DNA from: Accumulibacter sp003538495 | GTDB taxonomy: Bacteria; Pseudomonadota; Gammaproteobacteria; Burkholderiales; Rhodocyclaceae | Length of the DNA: 64,000 bases | Assembly (NCBI RefSeq): GCF_029255145.1 | Contig: NZ_JAPUVQ010000117.1 | Location: 1 to 64,000, forward strand | Direction of reading: 5' to 3' | Part shown: positions 33,066 through 41,111 of the stretch, one piece after another | Layout: each line of letters opens with the position of its first letter | How positions within the stretch are numbered: the stretch's first letter is position 1 | Made by a program: the position numbers and the translations under genes | The notes under the pieces: model-generated | What the model saw: only the letters and a program-made list of their open reading frames with translations | What the model was told of the DNA's origin: nothing | Databases searched by the model: none

Positions 33066-34228
33066 AGAAGACCATCGCACCTTTCTTGCGAGAGTTCGAG
33101 ATAGTGGCGCGATATGTCGATGCCCACTGACTTGAGGCCAAGATTACCGGCGGCGAGCAGAGTTGTACCAGTCCCGCAAAATGGATCAAGCACTATGCCA
33201 CCGGGCGGGCACGTGGCAAGCAATGGTCGCCGACAAAGGTCTATAGGATACGGAGCGAAGTGCGCGCCGCGTCGTTGCGTATCCTCAGGAATGATGTCCC
33301 ACACGTCACCCGGCTTGCTTCCGTTGGGATGGTACTTGAGGAAGTAGAAGCCCTTGTCTCGAAGCTCTTTTGCGCGACCTGAAACCTTCTCACTATCCGA
33401 ATGCGTGGCGCGCTGCTGACCACGAATAATCATGCGGAAGTCAGAGACGTTACCAGCACCTACGTCGGCAAGCATACGGTCAAGGGCAGCGAAGGCAGCC
33501 TTCTTCTCGTTCTCGTCGAGGGCCGTGGAAAGCTCAAGCTGCCTCTTGTAGCGAACGCCGGAGACGCCTGTTGCAGAAACAACTGCGCCATTGACGACTT
33601 TCGCCTCGCGCGGTTTCGAGCGAATGGCGTCAGCGTTGTAGTAGTAGCCCTTCGGCTGCTTCACAAAGTGAAAGAGATTCTCATGGACGTTGGCTAGGCG
33701 ATCTTTGCTGTTATCCATGCCGCCCTTCAACTTGTTCCAGACGACGCTGTTCCGCATCGTCCAGCCTTGAACATCGGTCAGTTCAAAAGCCACTCTCCAC
33801 GGAATCCCGACCAAGCCCTTGCCGTTGTAGGTGTCGCCGATGTTGAGCCAGAACGACCCCGTAGGCTTCAGAACTCGCTTCAGCTCCAAAAAGATTGCAG
33901 CCAAGTCCTTAACGAAGTCCCGGTAGTCGGCCTCAAGACCGATACCCCCGTTCTCGTACTCGCGCTTCCCCCAATACGGCGGGGAAGTCATAGCGAAGTC
34001 GATGGACTCGTCAGGTAGGGACTTGAGAACGGCGAGCGCATCACCATTGAGCAGCAGTGGGCGCAGCGTTGCTTCCCGCTGGTAGGCAGCGAATGCGTGC
34101 CCGTAGTCTTTCGAGACGATCTGTGGTGACGACTGGTCGCTATCGCTTACGGTCTGCTTACGGTCGGTTGCGCCGCTCACTACCTCGATGCTCCCATCAC
34201 TCACTGAAATCCTCTCGCTTAATGGCAC
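33062..34228 (-). CDS. Type II DNA methyltransferase (SPPY, beta class) partner of the NotI-like enzyme
   Basis: 388 residues. The catalytic motif TSPPYWGKREY lies near residue 82 and the SAM-binding motif DPFCGTGTTLLAAGN near the C-terminus, so the order is that of beta-class amino-methyltransferases. SPPY is most typical of N4-cytosine enzymes. A central target-recognition region separates the two. It protects the site cleaved by the adjacent enzyme. The first 60 residues are low in conservation and a later start is possible. Confidence 0.8.
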   Translation of the reverse strand: MPLSERISVSDGSIEVVSGATDRKQTVSDSDQSSPQIVSKDYGHAFAAYQREATLRPLLLNGDALAVLKSLPDESIDFAMTSPPYWGKREYENGGIGLEADYRDFVKDLAAIFLELKRVLKPTGSFWLNIGDTYNGKGLVGIPWRVAFELTDVQGWTMRNSVVWNKLKGGMDNSKDRLANVHENLFHFVKQPKGYYYNADAIRSKPREAKVVNGAVVSATGVSGVRYKRQLELSTALDENEKKAAFAALDRMLADVGAGNVSDFRMIIRGQQRATHSDSEKVSGRAKELRDKGFYFLKYHPNGSKPGDVWDIIPEDTQRRGAHFAPYPIDLCRRPLLATCPPGGIVLDPFCGTGTTLLAAGNLGLKSVGIDISRHYLELSQERCDGLL

Positions 34229-34269
34229 TTACTAGACATACGGAATGTCGCGTAAGTGCTTGTTTTTAA

Positions 34270-34357
34270 TGGCGGAAGAGGTGGGATTCGAACCCACGGA
34301 TGGTTGCCCATCGCCGGTTTTCAAGACCGGTGCCTTAAACCGCTCGGCCACTCTTCC
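34270..34357 (-). tRNA. tRNA-Ser (anticodon UGA), intact, inside the mobile element
   Basis: Reading from 34357 down: acceptor GGAAGAG, D-arm with GGCCGAGCGGTTTAAGGC, anticodon arm CCGGT-CTTGAAA-ACCGG giving UGA, a long variable arm, T-arm GTGGG-TTCGAAT-CCCAC, acceptor CTCTTCC, then G-CCA encoded. All stems pair. It is distinct in sequence from the split copy (acceptor GGAAGCG). It lies 7 bp inside the right core, so it comes with the element. Confidence 0.95.
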
Positions 34358-34364
34358 TACAACT

Positions 34365-34405
34365 GTTTTCAAGACTAGTGCAATCGACCACTCTGCCACG
34401 CTTCC
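34365..34405 (-). pseudogene. tRNA-Ser(UGA) 5' half, right attachment site
   Basis: From 34405 down the minus strand reads GGAAGCG (acceptor), a D-arm TGGCAGAGTGGTCGATTGCA, then CTAGT-CTTGAAAAC, where the core ends and unrelated element DNA begins. Acceptor and anticodon strands complement the 3' half at 25301-25356 exactly, so the two are halves of one gene. Confidence 0.85.
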
Positions 34406-34603
34406 TGCAAGTCCGCCGGCGGCTGAACGATGCTGCCGCCGCGGCGCGCCGAATGATAGCACGGCGCAAGCGGTGGCGAGCGCCGCCGGGCATCGTTGCG
34501 CGCCCACCTTGCCGACCACCGGCAGCCGATGGTGATTGAAACTTTTCCGGTATGCGGCTAGTCTTAGCGCCGTAGTCGGAATTCCATCAACAGGAGGAAC
34601 ACC

Positions 34604-35296
34604 ATGCAACCCCAGTTTCAGATCACAGGCCAGGCAACCCGCGAGGTGACGCTGCAGCAGAACCGGGTTCTGCGCAACACGTTCATGATGCTCGCGTTGA
34701 CCATGGTACCAACCGTGCTCGGCGCGCTGGCCGGCGTACAGATGCAGTTTTCGTTCATGGCCGGCAGCCCGCTGATGTCTTTCCTGCTCTTCCTCGGCAT
34801 CGCCTTCGGCTTCATGTGGGGGATCGAACGTACCAAAAACAGCGGCATGGGAGTCGTCCTGCTGCTCGGCTTCACCTTCTTCATGGGCCTGATGCTGTCG
34901 CGCATCCTGCAGGTGGCGCTCGGCTTCAGCAACGGCGGTTCGCTGATCGCCATGGCGGCGGGCGGCACCGGCGTGATCTTCTTTTCGCTGTCGGCGGTGG
35001 CGACGGTGACCAAGAAGGACTTCGGCTTCCTGGGCAGGTTTCTGTTCATCGGCATGATCGTCGTTCTGCTGGCGGCAGTGGCCAACATCTTCTTCCAGAT
35101 CCCGGCCTTGTCGCTGACCATCTCGGCGGTTGCGGTGATGGTCTTCTCGGCGTACATCCTCTATGACATCAGCCGGATCGTCAATGGCGGCGAGGACAAC
35201 TACATCTCGGCGACGCTGGCTGTCTATCTCGACATCTACAACGTCTTCGTCAGCCTGCTCAACCTGCTGATGATCTTCAGCGGCGAACGCGACTGA
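34604..35296 (+). CDS. Bax inhibitor-1 (BI-1/YccA) family membrane protein
   Basis: 230 residues with seven predicted membrane helices and the family-specific segments RNTFMMLALTMVPTVLGALA near the start and AYILYDISRIVNGGEDNYIS near the end; the Asp pair of the latter forms the pH-dependent ion-leak sensor in BI-1 proteins. Bacterial YccA/YbhL proteins interact with FtsH or act as calcium-leak channels. The AGGAGGA site upstream supports ATG 34604. A strong terminator follows. Confidence 0.85.
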   Translation: MQPQFQITGQATREVTLQQNRVLRNTFMMLALTMVPTVLGALAGVQMQFSFMAGSPLMSFLLFLGIAFGFMWGIERTKNSGMGVVLLLGFTFFMGLMLSRILQVALGFSNGGSLIAMAAGGTGVIFFSLSAVATVTKKDFGFLGRFLFIGMIVVLLAAVANIFFQIPALSLTISAVAVMVFSAYILYDISRIVNGGEDNYISATLAVYLDIYNVFVSLLNLLMIFSGERD

Positions 35297-35318
35297 CCGG
35301 GAACCGTGTCCGATGAGC

Positions 35319-35342
35319 AAGGGCGGCTTCGGCCGCCCTTTG
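35319..35342 (+). terminator. Rho-independent terminator of the BI-1 gene
   Basis: AAGGGCGGC-TTC-GGCCGCCCTT, a stable GC stem followed by TGT, 23 bp past the BI-1 stop. It may also serve the convergent 35385 gene because the stem is flanked by an A-pair on the left. Confidence 0.7.
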
Positions 35343-35384
35343 TCGTTGACCGGGTCGACCACGCCGACAGCTGTCGCCCGGCAG

Positions 35385-35756
35385 TCAGACCAGCAGCAGC
35401 CCGACGGCGACCTTGCGCCCTTCGCCCATCAGGACATTGTAGGTCCGGCACGCGGCCGGTAAGTCCATCACCTCCAGCCCCTTCTGCGCGCGAAGCAGTG
35501 GCCGCAGCAAGTCGGGACTCGGGAAGCGCAGCAGCGTGCCGGTACCGAGCAGAACGATTTCGGCGTCCAGCGATGCCAGCAACTCGAAGTCGCCGACGCT
35601 CAGGGTTTCGAAGGTGGCCAGCGTCCAGTCCGGAATCAGGCGCTCCGGCAGCACCGCCAGGTTGCAGCTGTGACGGATGCCGTTGACGCTGACGTAACCG
35701 TCACCATAGGCGGTGAAGGTGTTCAGACCGTCTGATTTTTCGAGCTGCAGTTTCAT
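35385..35756 (-). CDS. Mth938-like domain (DUF498) protein
   Basis: 123 residues with the Mth938/NDUFAF3-like fold: FTAYGDGYVSVNGIRHSCNL, then AEIVLLGTGTLLRFPSPDLL and VMDLPAACRTYNVLMGEGR. The GTG and NVL-EGR motifs are family hallmarks. Mitochondrial NDUFAF3 helps complex I assembly, while the bacterial function is unproved. In many betaproteobacteria it stands directly divergent from alaC, as here. Confidence 0.85.
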   Translation of the reverse strand: MKLQLEKSDGLNTFTAYGDGYVSVNGIRHSCNLAVLPERLIPDWTLATFETLSVGDFELLASLDAEIVLLGTGTLLRFPSPDLLRPLLRAQKGLEVMDLPAACRTYNVLMGEGRKVAVGLLLV

Positions 35757-35900
35757 GAAAATTGCGGTGCACCAAACCTTAAAGTACGATTATAGCTTTT
35801 TTGTCGATCGCATCCAGGGACGCACCTTAGCCGCCGCTGCCCTGCCCGAGGTGCCGGCCGACAAGTCGTTAACTGCACCGCCATTACCCGAGCCCGGACC

Positions 35901-37118
35901 ATGAGAGAGTTTTCCCGCATCCAGCGTTTGCCACCCTACGTCTTCAGCGTGACGGCCCAGTTGAAGATGGCCGCACGCCGGCGCGGCGAGGACATCATCG
36001 ACATGAGCATGGGCAACCCCGACGGCCCGACGCCGCAGCACATCACCGACAAGCTGGTCGAAGCGGCGCTGCGCGAGAACACGCACGGCTATTCGGTCTC
36101 GCAGGGAATCCCGCGACTGCGCAAGGCGATCTGCGACTGGTATCAGCGCCGCTACGACGTAAGCCTCGACCCGGAAAGCGAAGCGGTGGTGACCATCGGC
36201 TCGAAGGAAGGCATCGCGCACCTGATGCTGGCGACGGTCGACCGCGGCGACACGGTCCTGGTGCCCAATCCTTCGTACCCGATCCACATCTACGGGGCGA
36301 TCATCGCCGGCGCTGACATCCGTTCGGTACCGATGACCCCCGACGTCGATTTCTTCGAGGAGCTGCGGCGGGCGGTTCAAGAGACGACTCCGAAGCCGAA
36401 AATGATGATTCTCGGCTTCCCGAGCAATCCGACGGCGCGCTGCGTGGACCTCGAGTTCTTCGAGCGCGTGGTGGCGCTGGCCATTGAACACGACATCCTG
36501 GTGGTCCATGACCTGGCCTACGCCGACATCGTCTTCGACGGCTATCAGGCGCCGTCGATCATGCAGGTTCCGGGAGCACGCGCGATCGCCGTCGAGTTCT
36601 TCACCATGTCCAAGAGCTACAACATGGCCGGCTGGCGGGTCGGCTACATGGTCGGCAACGAGGAGTTGTGCAGGGCGCTGGTGCGGATCAAGAGCTACCA
36701 CGACTACGGCACCTTCACGCCGATCCAGGTCGCATCGGTGATCGCGCTGGAGGGTCCGCAACAGTGTGTCGAAGACGTGCGCCTGACCTATCAACGGCGC
36801 CGCAACGTCCTCGCCAAGGGGCTGCACGAAGCCGGCTGGATGGTCGAAGTGCCGAAGGCGTCAATGTACATCTGGGCCCGAATCCCCGAGTTCTACCGGC
36901 GCCTCGGATCCATGGAGTTCGCCAAGAAGTTGCTCATCGAGGCCAAGGTCGCTGCGTCCCCCGGCGTCGGTTTCGGCGAGTTCGGTGACGATCACGTCCG
37001 TTTCGCGCTGATCGAGAACGAGGAACGGACGCGGCAAGCGGTCCGCGGCATCCGCGACATGTTCAGGAAGGACGGGCTGCTGACGGCTGGAGCGGGTCGC
37101 GACAGGGCGACGCCATGA
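35901..37118 (+). CDS. alaC: Alanine-type aminotransferase AlaC
   Basis: 405 residues, fold-type I PLP aminotransferase. Seen: MSMGNPDGPTP at residue 35-45, PNPSYPIHIYGA, GFPSNPTARCVDLEFFE and the PLP lysine in FTMSKSYNMAGWRVGY (Lys about 238). It transfers the amino group between glutamate and pyruvate for alanine synthesis. Its stop overlaps the next gene's start by four bases. The gene precedes alaA and hom, an order found in related betaproteobacteria. Confidence 0.85.
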   Translation: MREFSRIQRLPPYVFSVTAQLKMAARRRGEDIIDMSMGNPDGPTPQHITDKLVEAALRENTHGYSVSQGIPRLRKAICDWYQRRYDVSLDPESEAVVTIGSKEGIAHLMLATVDRGDTVLVPNPSYPIHIYGAIIAGADIRSVPMTPDVDFFEELRRAVQETTPKPKMMILGFPSNPTARCVDLEFFERVVALAIEHDILVVHDLAYADIVFDGYQAPSIMQVPGARAIAVEFFTMSKSYNMAGWRVGYMVGNEELCRALVRIKSYHDYGTFTPIQVASVIALEGPQQCVEDVRLTYQRRRNVLAKGLHEAGWMVEVPKASMYIWARIPEFYRRLGSMEFAKKLLIEAKVAASPGVGFGEFGDDHVRFALIENEERTRQAVRGIRDMFRKDGLLTAGAGRDRATP

Positions 37119-38347
37119 AGCCGATCCGAAAGTCGAACAAGCTGGACAACGTCTGCTACGACATTCGCGGCCCGGTGCTCGAAACGGCCCGGCAGATGGA
37201 GGACGAAGGCCATCATATCGTCAAGCTGAACATCGGCAACCTGGCCGCTTTCGGCTTCGATTCGCCGGAAGAAATCCAGCTCGACATGATCCGCAACCTG
37301 CCCAACGCAGCGGGCTATTCGGACGCCAAGGGGATCTTCCAGGCACGCAAGGCGGTCATGCACTACACGCAACAGAAGCACATCAAGGGCGTGACGCTTG
37401 AAGACATCTATATCGGCAACGGCGTTTCCGAGCTGATCGTGATGTCGATGAACGCCTTGCTCAATACCGGCGACGAGGTCCTGGTGCCGGCGCCCGACTA
37501 CCCGCTATGGACCGCCGCGGTGAGCCTGTCGAGTGGCACGCCGCGCCACTATCTCTGCGACGAAGCGAACGACTGGCTGCCCGACCTCAAGGATCTCCGC
37601 GCCAGGATCACGCCGCGCACGCGCGCGCTAGTGGTGATCAACCCGAACAACCCGACCGGCGCGCTGTATCCTGAGAGCGTGCTGCTCGAGATGGTCGCCA
37701 TCGCCCGCCAGCACCAGCTGATCATCTACGCCGACGAGGTGTACGACAAGGTGCTCTACGACGGCGCGACGCATACCGCGATCGCCTCGCTGTCGCACGA
37801 CCTGCTGACCGTCACCTTCAACGGCCTGTCGAAGAACCACCGCTCCTGCGGCTATCGCGCCGGCTGGATGGTCGTTTCCGGCGACCTGCGCGACGCCCGC
37901 GACTACATCGAGGGCCTCGACATGCTGGCCTCGATGCGCCTGTGCGCCAACGTTCCCGGACAGTACGCGATCCAGACCGCGCTCGGCGGCTACCAGAGCA
38001 TCGACGACCTGGTCGCGCCGGGCGGCCGGATGTGCCGCCAACGCGATCTGGCGCATGCGCTGCTCACCGCCATCCCCGGCGTCAGCTGCGTCAAGCCGAA
38101 ATCCGCGCTGTACATGTTTCCGCGCCTCGACCCGAAGGTCTACCCGATCCGGAACGATCAGGAGTTCATTGCCGAACTGCTGCAGGAGGAACACGTCCTG
38201 CTGGTCCAGGGCAGCGGCTTCAACTGGCCGCATCCCGATCACTTCCGCCTGGTCTTCCTGCCGCACGAGGACGATCTGCGCGACGCGATTGCCCGCATCG
38301 CGCGTTTCCTCGAAGGCTATCGCCAGCGCGCCGGCACCCAGGCCTAG
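37115..38347 (+). CDS. alaA: Alanine-type aminotransferase AlaA
   Basis: 410 residues, fold-type I PLP aminotransferase. The start MKPIRKSNKLDNVCYDIRGP is typical of AlaA, with NIGNLAAFGF, VINPNNPTGALYPESVL, YADEVYDKVLYDG and the PLP-binding Lys in NGLSKNHRSCGYRAGW (about 240). It is probably a glutamate-pyruvate transaminase. It overlaps alaC by four bases, so the two enzymes are cotranscribed; two related aminotransferases in tandem may have different substrate preference. Confidence 0.85.
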   Translation: MKPIRKSNKLDNVCYDIRGPVLETARQMEDEGHHIVKLNIGNLAAFGFDSPEEIQLDMIRNLPNAAGYSDAKGIFQARKAVMHYTQQKHIKGVTLEDIYIGNGVSELIVMSMNALLNTGDEVLVPAPDYPLWTAAVSLSSGTPRHYLCDEANDWLPDLKDLRARITPRTRALVVINPNNPTGALYPESVLLEMVAIARQHQLIIYADEVYDKVLYDGATHTAIASLSHDLLTVTFNGLSKNHRSCGYRAGWMVVSGDLRDARDYIEGLDMLASMRLCANVPGQYAIQTALGGYQSIDDLVAPGGRMCRQRDLAHALLTAIPGVSCVKPKSALYMFPRLDPKVYPIRNDQEFIAELLQEEHVLLVQGSGFNWPHPDHFRLVFLPHEDDLRDAIARIARFLEGYRQRAGTQA

Positions 38348-38449
38348 CGCACTCGGCGAGGGGCGCTCGGCCCCCACCAAGGCTGCCGCGTCGTCGCCGG
38401 TGACTCGCCGTCGCCATCCGAACCATCAACCACTACTCGTGACCGCCCT

Positions 38450-39760
38450 ATGAAACCTATCAATGTTGGACTCCTCGGAATCGGCACCGTCGGTGGCGGT
38501 ACCTACTCGGTACTCAAGCGCAACGCCGAAGAAATCGCCCGCCGCGCCGGCCGCCCCATCCAGGTCAGCGTCGTCGCCGACCGCGACGTCGAACAGACCC
38601 GGCGCCTTACCGACGGCAACTGCCGGGTGACCGACGACCCCTTCGCGGTGGTCGCCGACCCCGAGGTCGACATCGTCGTCGAACTGATCGGCGGCGATGA
38701 AGTCGCCAAGCAGCTGGTGCTGCAGGCGATCGCCAACGGCAAGCACGTGGTGACCGCCAACAAGGCTTTGCTCGCCAAGCACGGCAACGAGATCTTCGCC
38801 GCCGCCCAGAAGAAGGGCGTGATGGTCGCTTTCGAAGCCGCGGTCGCCGGCGGTATCCCGATCATCAAGGCGCTGCGCGAGGGGCTGACGGCCAACCGCA
38901 TCGAATGGATCGCCGGGATCATCAACGGCACGACCAACTTCATCCTCTCGGAGATGCGCGACAAGGGTCTGTCCTTCACCGCCGTGCTCAAGGAGGCACA
39001 GCGTCTCGGCTATGCCGAGGCCGATCCGACTTTCGACATCGAGGGCGTCGACGCCGCACACAAGCTGAGCATCATGTCGGCGATCGCTTTCGGCAACTCG
39101 ATGAGCTTCGAGCGGGCCTACGTCGAAGGGATCAGCACGCTCGACGCGGCCGACATCCGCTACGCCGAGCAGCTCGGCTACCGGATCAAGCTGCTGGGGA
39201 TCACCAAGCGGACCGCCGAGGGTGTCGAGTTGCGCGTCCATCCGACGCTGATTCCTACCCGCCGGCTGATCGCCAACGTCGAGGGCGCGATGAACGCGGT
39301 GCTGGTCAAGGGCGACGCGGTCGGCGCAACGCTGTACTACGGCAAGGGCGCCGGCGCCGAACCGACGGCCTCGGCGGTGATCGCCGACCTGGTCGATGTG
39401 ACGCGCATGCACACCGCCGACCCCGAGCACCGTGTGCCGCACCTCGCCTTCCAGCCCGACGCAATGGTCGACCTGGCGATCCTGCCGATGGCCGAGGTGG
39501 TCACCAGCTACTACCTGCGCTTGCGCGTCGAGGATCGCACCGGCGTACTGGCCGACGTGACGCGGATCCTCGCCGACCACGACATTTCGATCGACGCGAT
39601 GATCCAGCGCGAGCCGGGCGACGACGAGCAGCAGACCGACATCATCATGCTCACCCACCAGACCCGCGAACGGAACATCGACGCGGCGATTGTCGGCATC
39701 GAAGCGCTGGCGGCGGTCCAGGGAAAGATCATCCGCCTGCGTCTGGAGCAGCTGCTGTAA
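38450..39760 (+). CDS. hom: Homoserine dehydrogenase
   Basis: 436 residues. NAD(P)-binding GLLGIGTVGGGTYSVL at the N-terminus, catalytic lysine region HVVTANKALLAKHG, substrate site IIKALREGLTANRIEWIAGI, INGTTNFILSEM and a C-terminal ACT domain (about residues 350-430, YYLRLRVEDRTGVLADVTRI) for threonine feedback control. It converts aspartate semialdehyde to homoserine in threonine and methionine synthesis. thrC, normally next to hom, is 19 kb away at 59027. The 3' end overlaps the convergent YihY gene by 32 bp. Confidence 0.95.
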   Translation: MKPINVGLLGIGTVGGGTYSVLKRNAEEIARRAGRPIQVSVVADRDVEQTRRLTDGNCRVTDDPFAVVADPEVDIVVELIGGDEVAKQLVLQAIANGKHVVTANKALLAKHGNEIFAAAQKKGVMVAFEAAVAGGIPIIKALREGLTANRIEWIAGIINGTTNFILSEMRDKGLSFTAVLKEAQRLGYAEADPTFDIEGVDAAHKLSIMSAIAFGNSMSFERAYVEGISTLDAADIRYAEQLGYRIKLLGITKRTAEGVELRVHPTLIPTRRLIANVEGAMNAVLVKGDAVGATLYYGKGAGAEPTASAVIADLVDVTRMHTADPEHRVPHLAFQPDAMVDLAILPMAEVVTSYYLRLRVEDRTGVLADVTRILADHDISIDAMIQREPGDDEQQTDIIMLTHQTRERNIDAAIVGIEALAAVQGKIIRLRLEQLL

Positions 39761-41111
39761 GGCTTGCGTCGACGACGCGCTCGGCGGCCGGTGCCGCCAG
39801 ATCGCGAACGGTCAACCCGCCGACCGACGATTCGAGCCCCTGCCGCATCCGCTCGAGAATCTCGTCAACCGGCGGTGGCGCCGGCAAGTGCTCGGGTGAG
39901 AAAAAACGCTCTTCGCCGGCGACACGCACGGTATCGAGCACCTGCATCACCGAGATCCGCGAAGGGTCGCGTGCCAGCAGGTAGAGGGGCGGATCGTCGG
40001 TGCTCTGCAGCAGCAGCTGCCGACGTTCCAGCGCCTCGAGTACTGTCTGCAGGACATGGATCGGCATTCCCAGCAGGCGGGTGAAGTCGAGTAGCGACGG
40101 CATCCGCTCGCCGGCCAGGAAGCGGCCGGCAACCAGGCTCATGGCCGACAGCGCCAGGCGTTCGCGCATCCGGTTGCTCAGCCGCGGTTCGCCGCCGCTG
40201 ACGTACAGATACTCCGGATGCTGGACGTAGAAGGCGACACTCGCGCCGAACAGCAGAATCAGCCAGCTCAGGTAGAGCCAGATCATGAACAGGATCAGGA
40301 TCGCCAGGCTCGAGTAGATCGCCGCGTACTGGTTCGACGACGCGACGAAAACGGCAAACCCCCAGCCGGCGGTCTGCCAGGCAACGCCGCCGGCGATGCC
40401 GCCGATCAGCGCCGGAATGAAGCGCACCCGGGCATTTGGGATGAACACGTAAACGAAGGTGAAAGCGGCGATCACCAGCAGGTAGGGGGTCAGGCCGCTG
40501 AGGGTCTTCATTGCCTGGCCGAGCACACCGATCTCCAGCAGCCCGCGCACCGTCTCGATGCTCATCACCGTCGCGGTGATGCCCAGCGCCGCGAAGACCA
40601 GGATCGGCCCGACCAGCAGCACGCTCAGGTAGCGGCTGAAGCGATCGGCGAGACGCCGCGGACGCCGAATGTGCCAGATGAAGTTCAGCGACTCCTCGAT
40701 CTTCTGCATCAGCGAGATCGCGGTATATAGCAGCAGCGCCAGGCCGACCGCGCCGAGCACGCCGACGTTCATCCGCTGGATGAATTCGGTGATGTTCTGG
40801 GAGACTTCCACACCCTTTTCGCCAAGCGGTTCGAGAAACCTGAGCAGCATCGGCTGGATCTGGTTATGCACCCCGAAGGCTTTCAGCACCGAGAAGCTCA
40901 AGGCCAGCAGCGGCACAATCGACAGCAAGGTGGTATACACCAGGCTCATCGCGCGTAGCGTCAGCTGGCCGTCCACCAGGTCGCGCACCAGAATCAGCAC
41001 CGTCCGCGCGACCAGCACGCCGCGCATTCGCAACGACGACTGGGCCGCCGCCGGCGAACCCCAGACGACGCTCTCGATACGACTCAGGAGGCCCGGCGCG
41101 AGCGGTTTCAC
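39729..41111 (-). CDS. YihY/BrkB family inner membrane protein
   Basis: 460 residues. The N-terminal half has six predicted membrane helices with the family motifs RAMSLVYTTLLSIVPLLALS, SLNFIWHIRRPR and IFIP-type loops; the C-terminal 150 residues are a soluble winged-helix-like extension present in betaproteobacterial members. The family was formerly called RNase BN by mistake; the function is unknown, possibly a transporter. ATG 41111 overlaps the stop of the upstream DUF748 gene by four bases. Confidence 0.85.
   Translation of the reverse strand: MKPLAPGLLSRIESVVWGSPAAAQSSLRMRGVLVARTVLILVRDLVDGQLTLRAMSLVYTTLLSIVPLLALSFSVLKAFGVHNQIQPMLLRFLEPLGEKGVEVSQNITEFIQRMNVGVLGAVGLALLLYTAISLMQKIEESLNFIWHIRRPRRLADRFSRYLSVLLVGPILVFAALGITATVMSIETVRGLLEIGVLGQAMKTLSGLTPYLLVIAAFTFVYVFIPNARVRFIPALIGGIAGGVAWQTAGWGFAVFVASSNQYAAIYSSLAILILFMIWLYLSWLILLFGASVAFYVQHPEYLYVSGGEPRLSNRMRERLALSAMSLVAGRFLAGERMPSLLDFTRLLGMPIHVLQTVLEALERRQLLLQSTDDPPLYLLARDPSRISVMQVLDTVRVAGEERFFSPEHLPAPPPVDEILERMRQGLESSVGGLTVRDLAAPAAERVVDASLTAAAPDAGG

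Larger units (their letters stand above)
25348..34373. mobile_element. Integrated element of about 9 kb in a tRNA-Ser gene
   Basis: It is bounded by identical 9-bp cores (GTTTTCAAG at 25348-25356 and 34365-34373), each inside one half of the same tRNA-Ser(UGA) gene. The integrase lies next to the left core. Contents are lower in GC than the flanks: integrase, AlpA-like protein, RepA-like ATPase, small phage-like proteins, a restriction-modification pair and a complete tRNA-Ser. No capsid, tail, portal, relaxase or type IV secretion gene is present, so it is neither a full prophage nor a self-transmissible conjugative element; a phage-satellite-like or plasmid-like integrative element fits better. 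Confidence 0.8.

Noticed and set aside
34270..34357. The intact tRNA-Ser as the original insertion target
   Set aside because: The left-end 3' half does not pair with its acceptor (GGAAGAG) or anticodon stem but pairs perfectly with the separate 5' half at 34365-34405.
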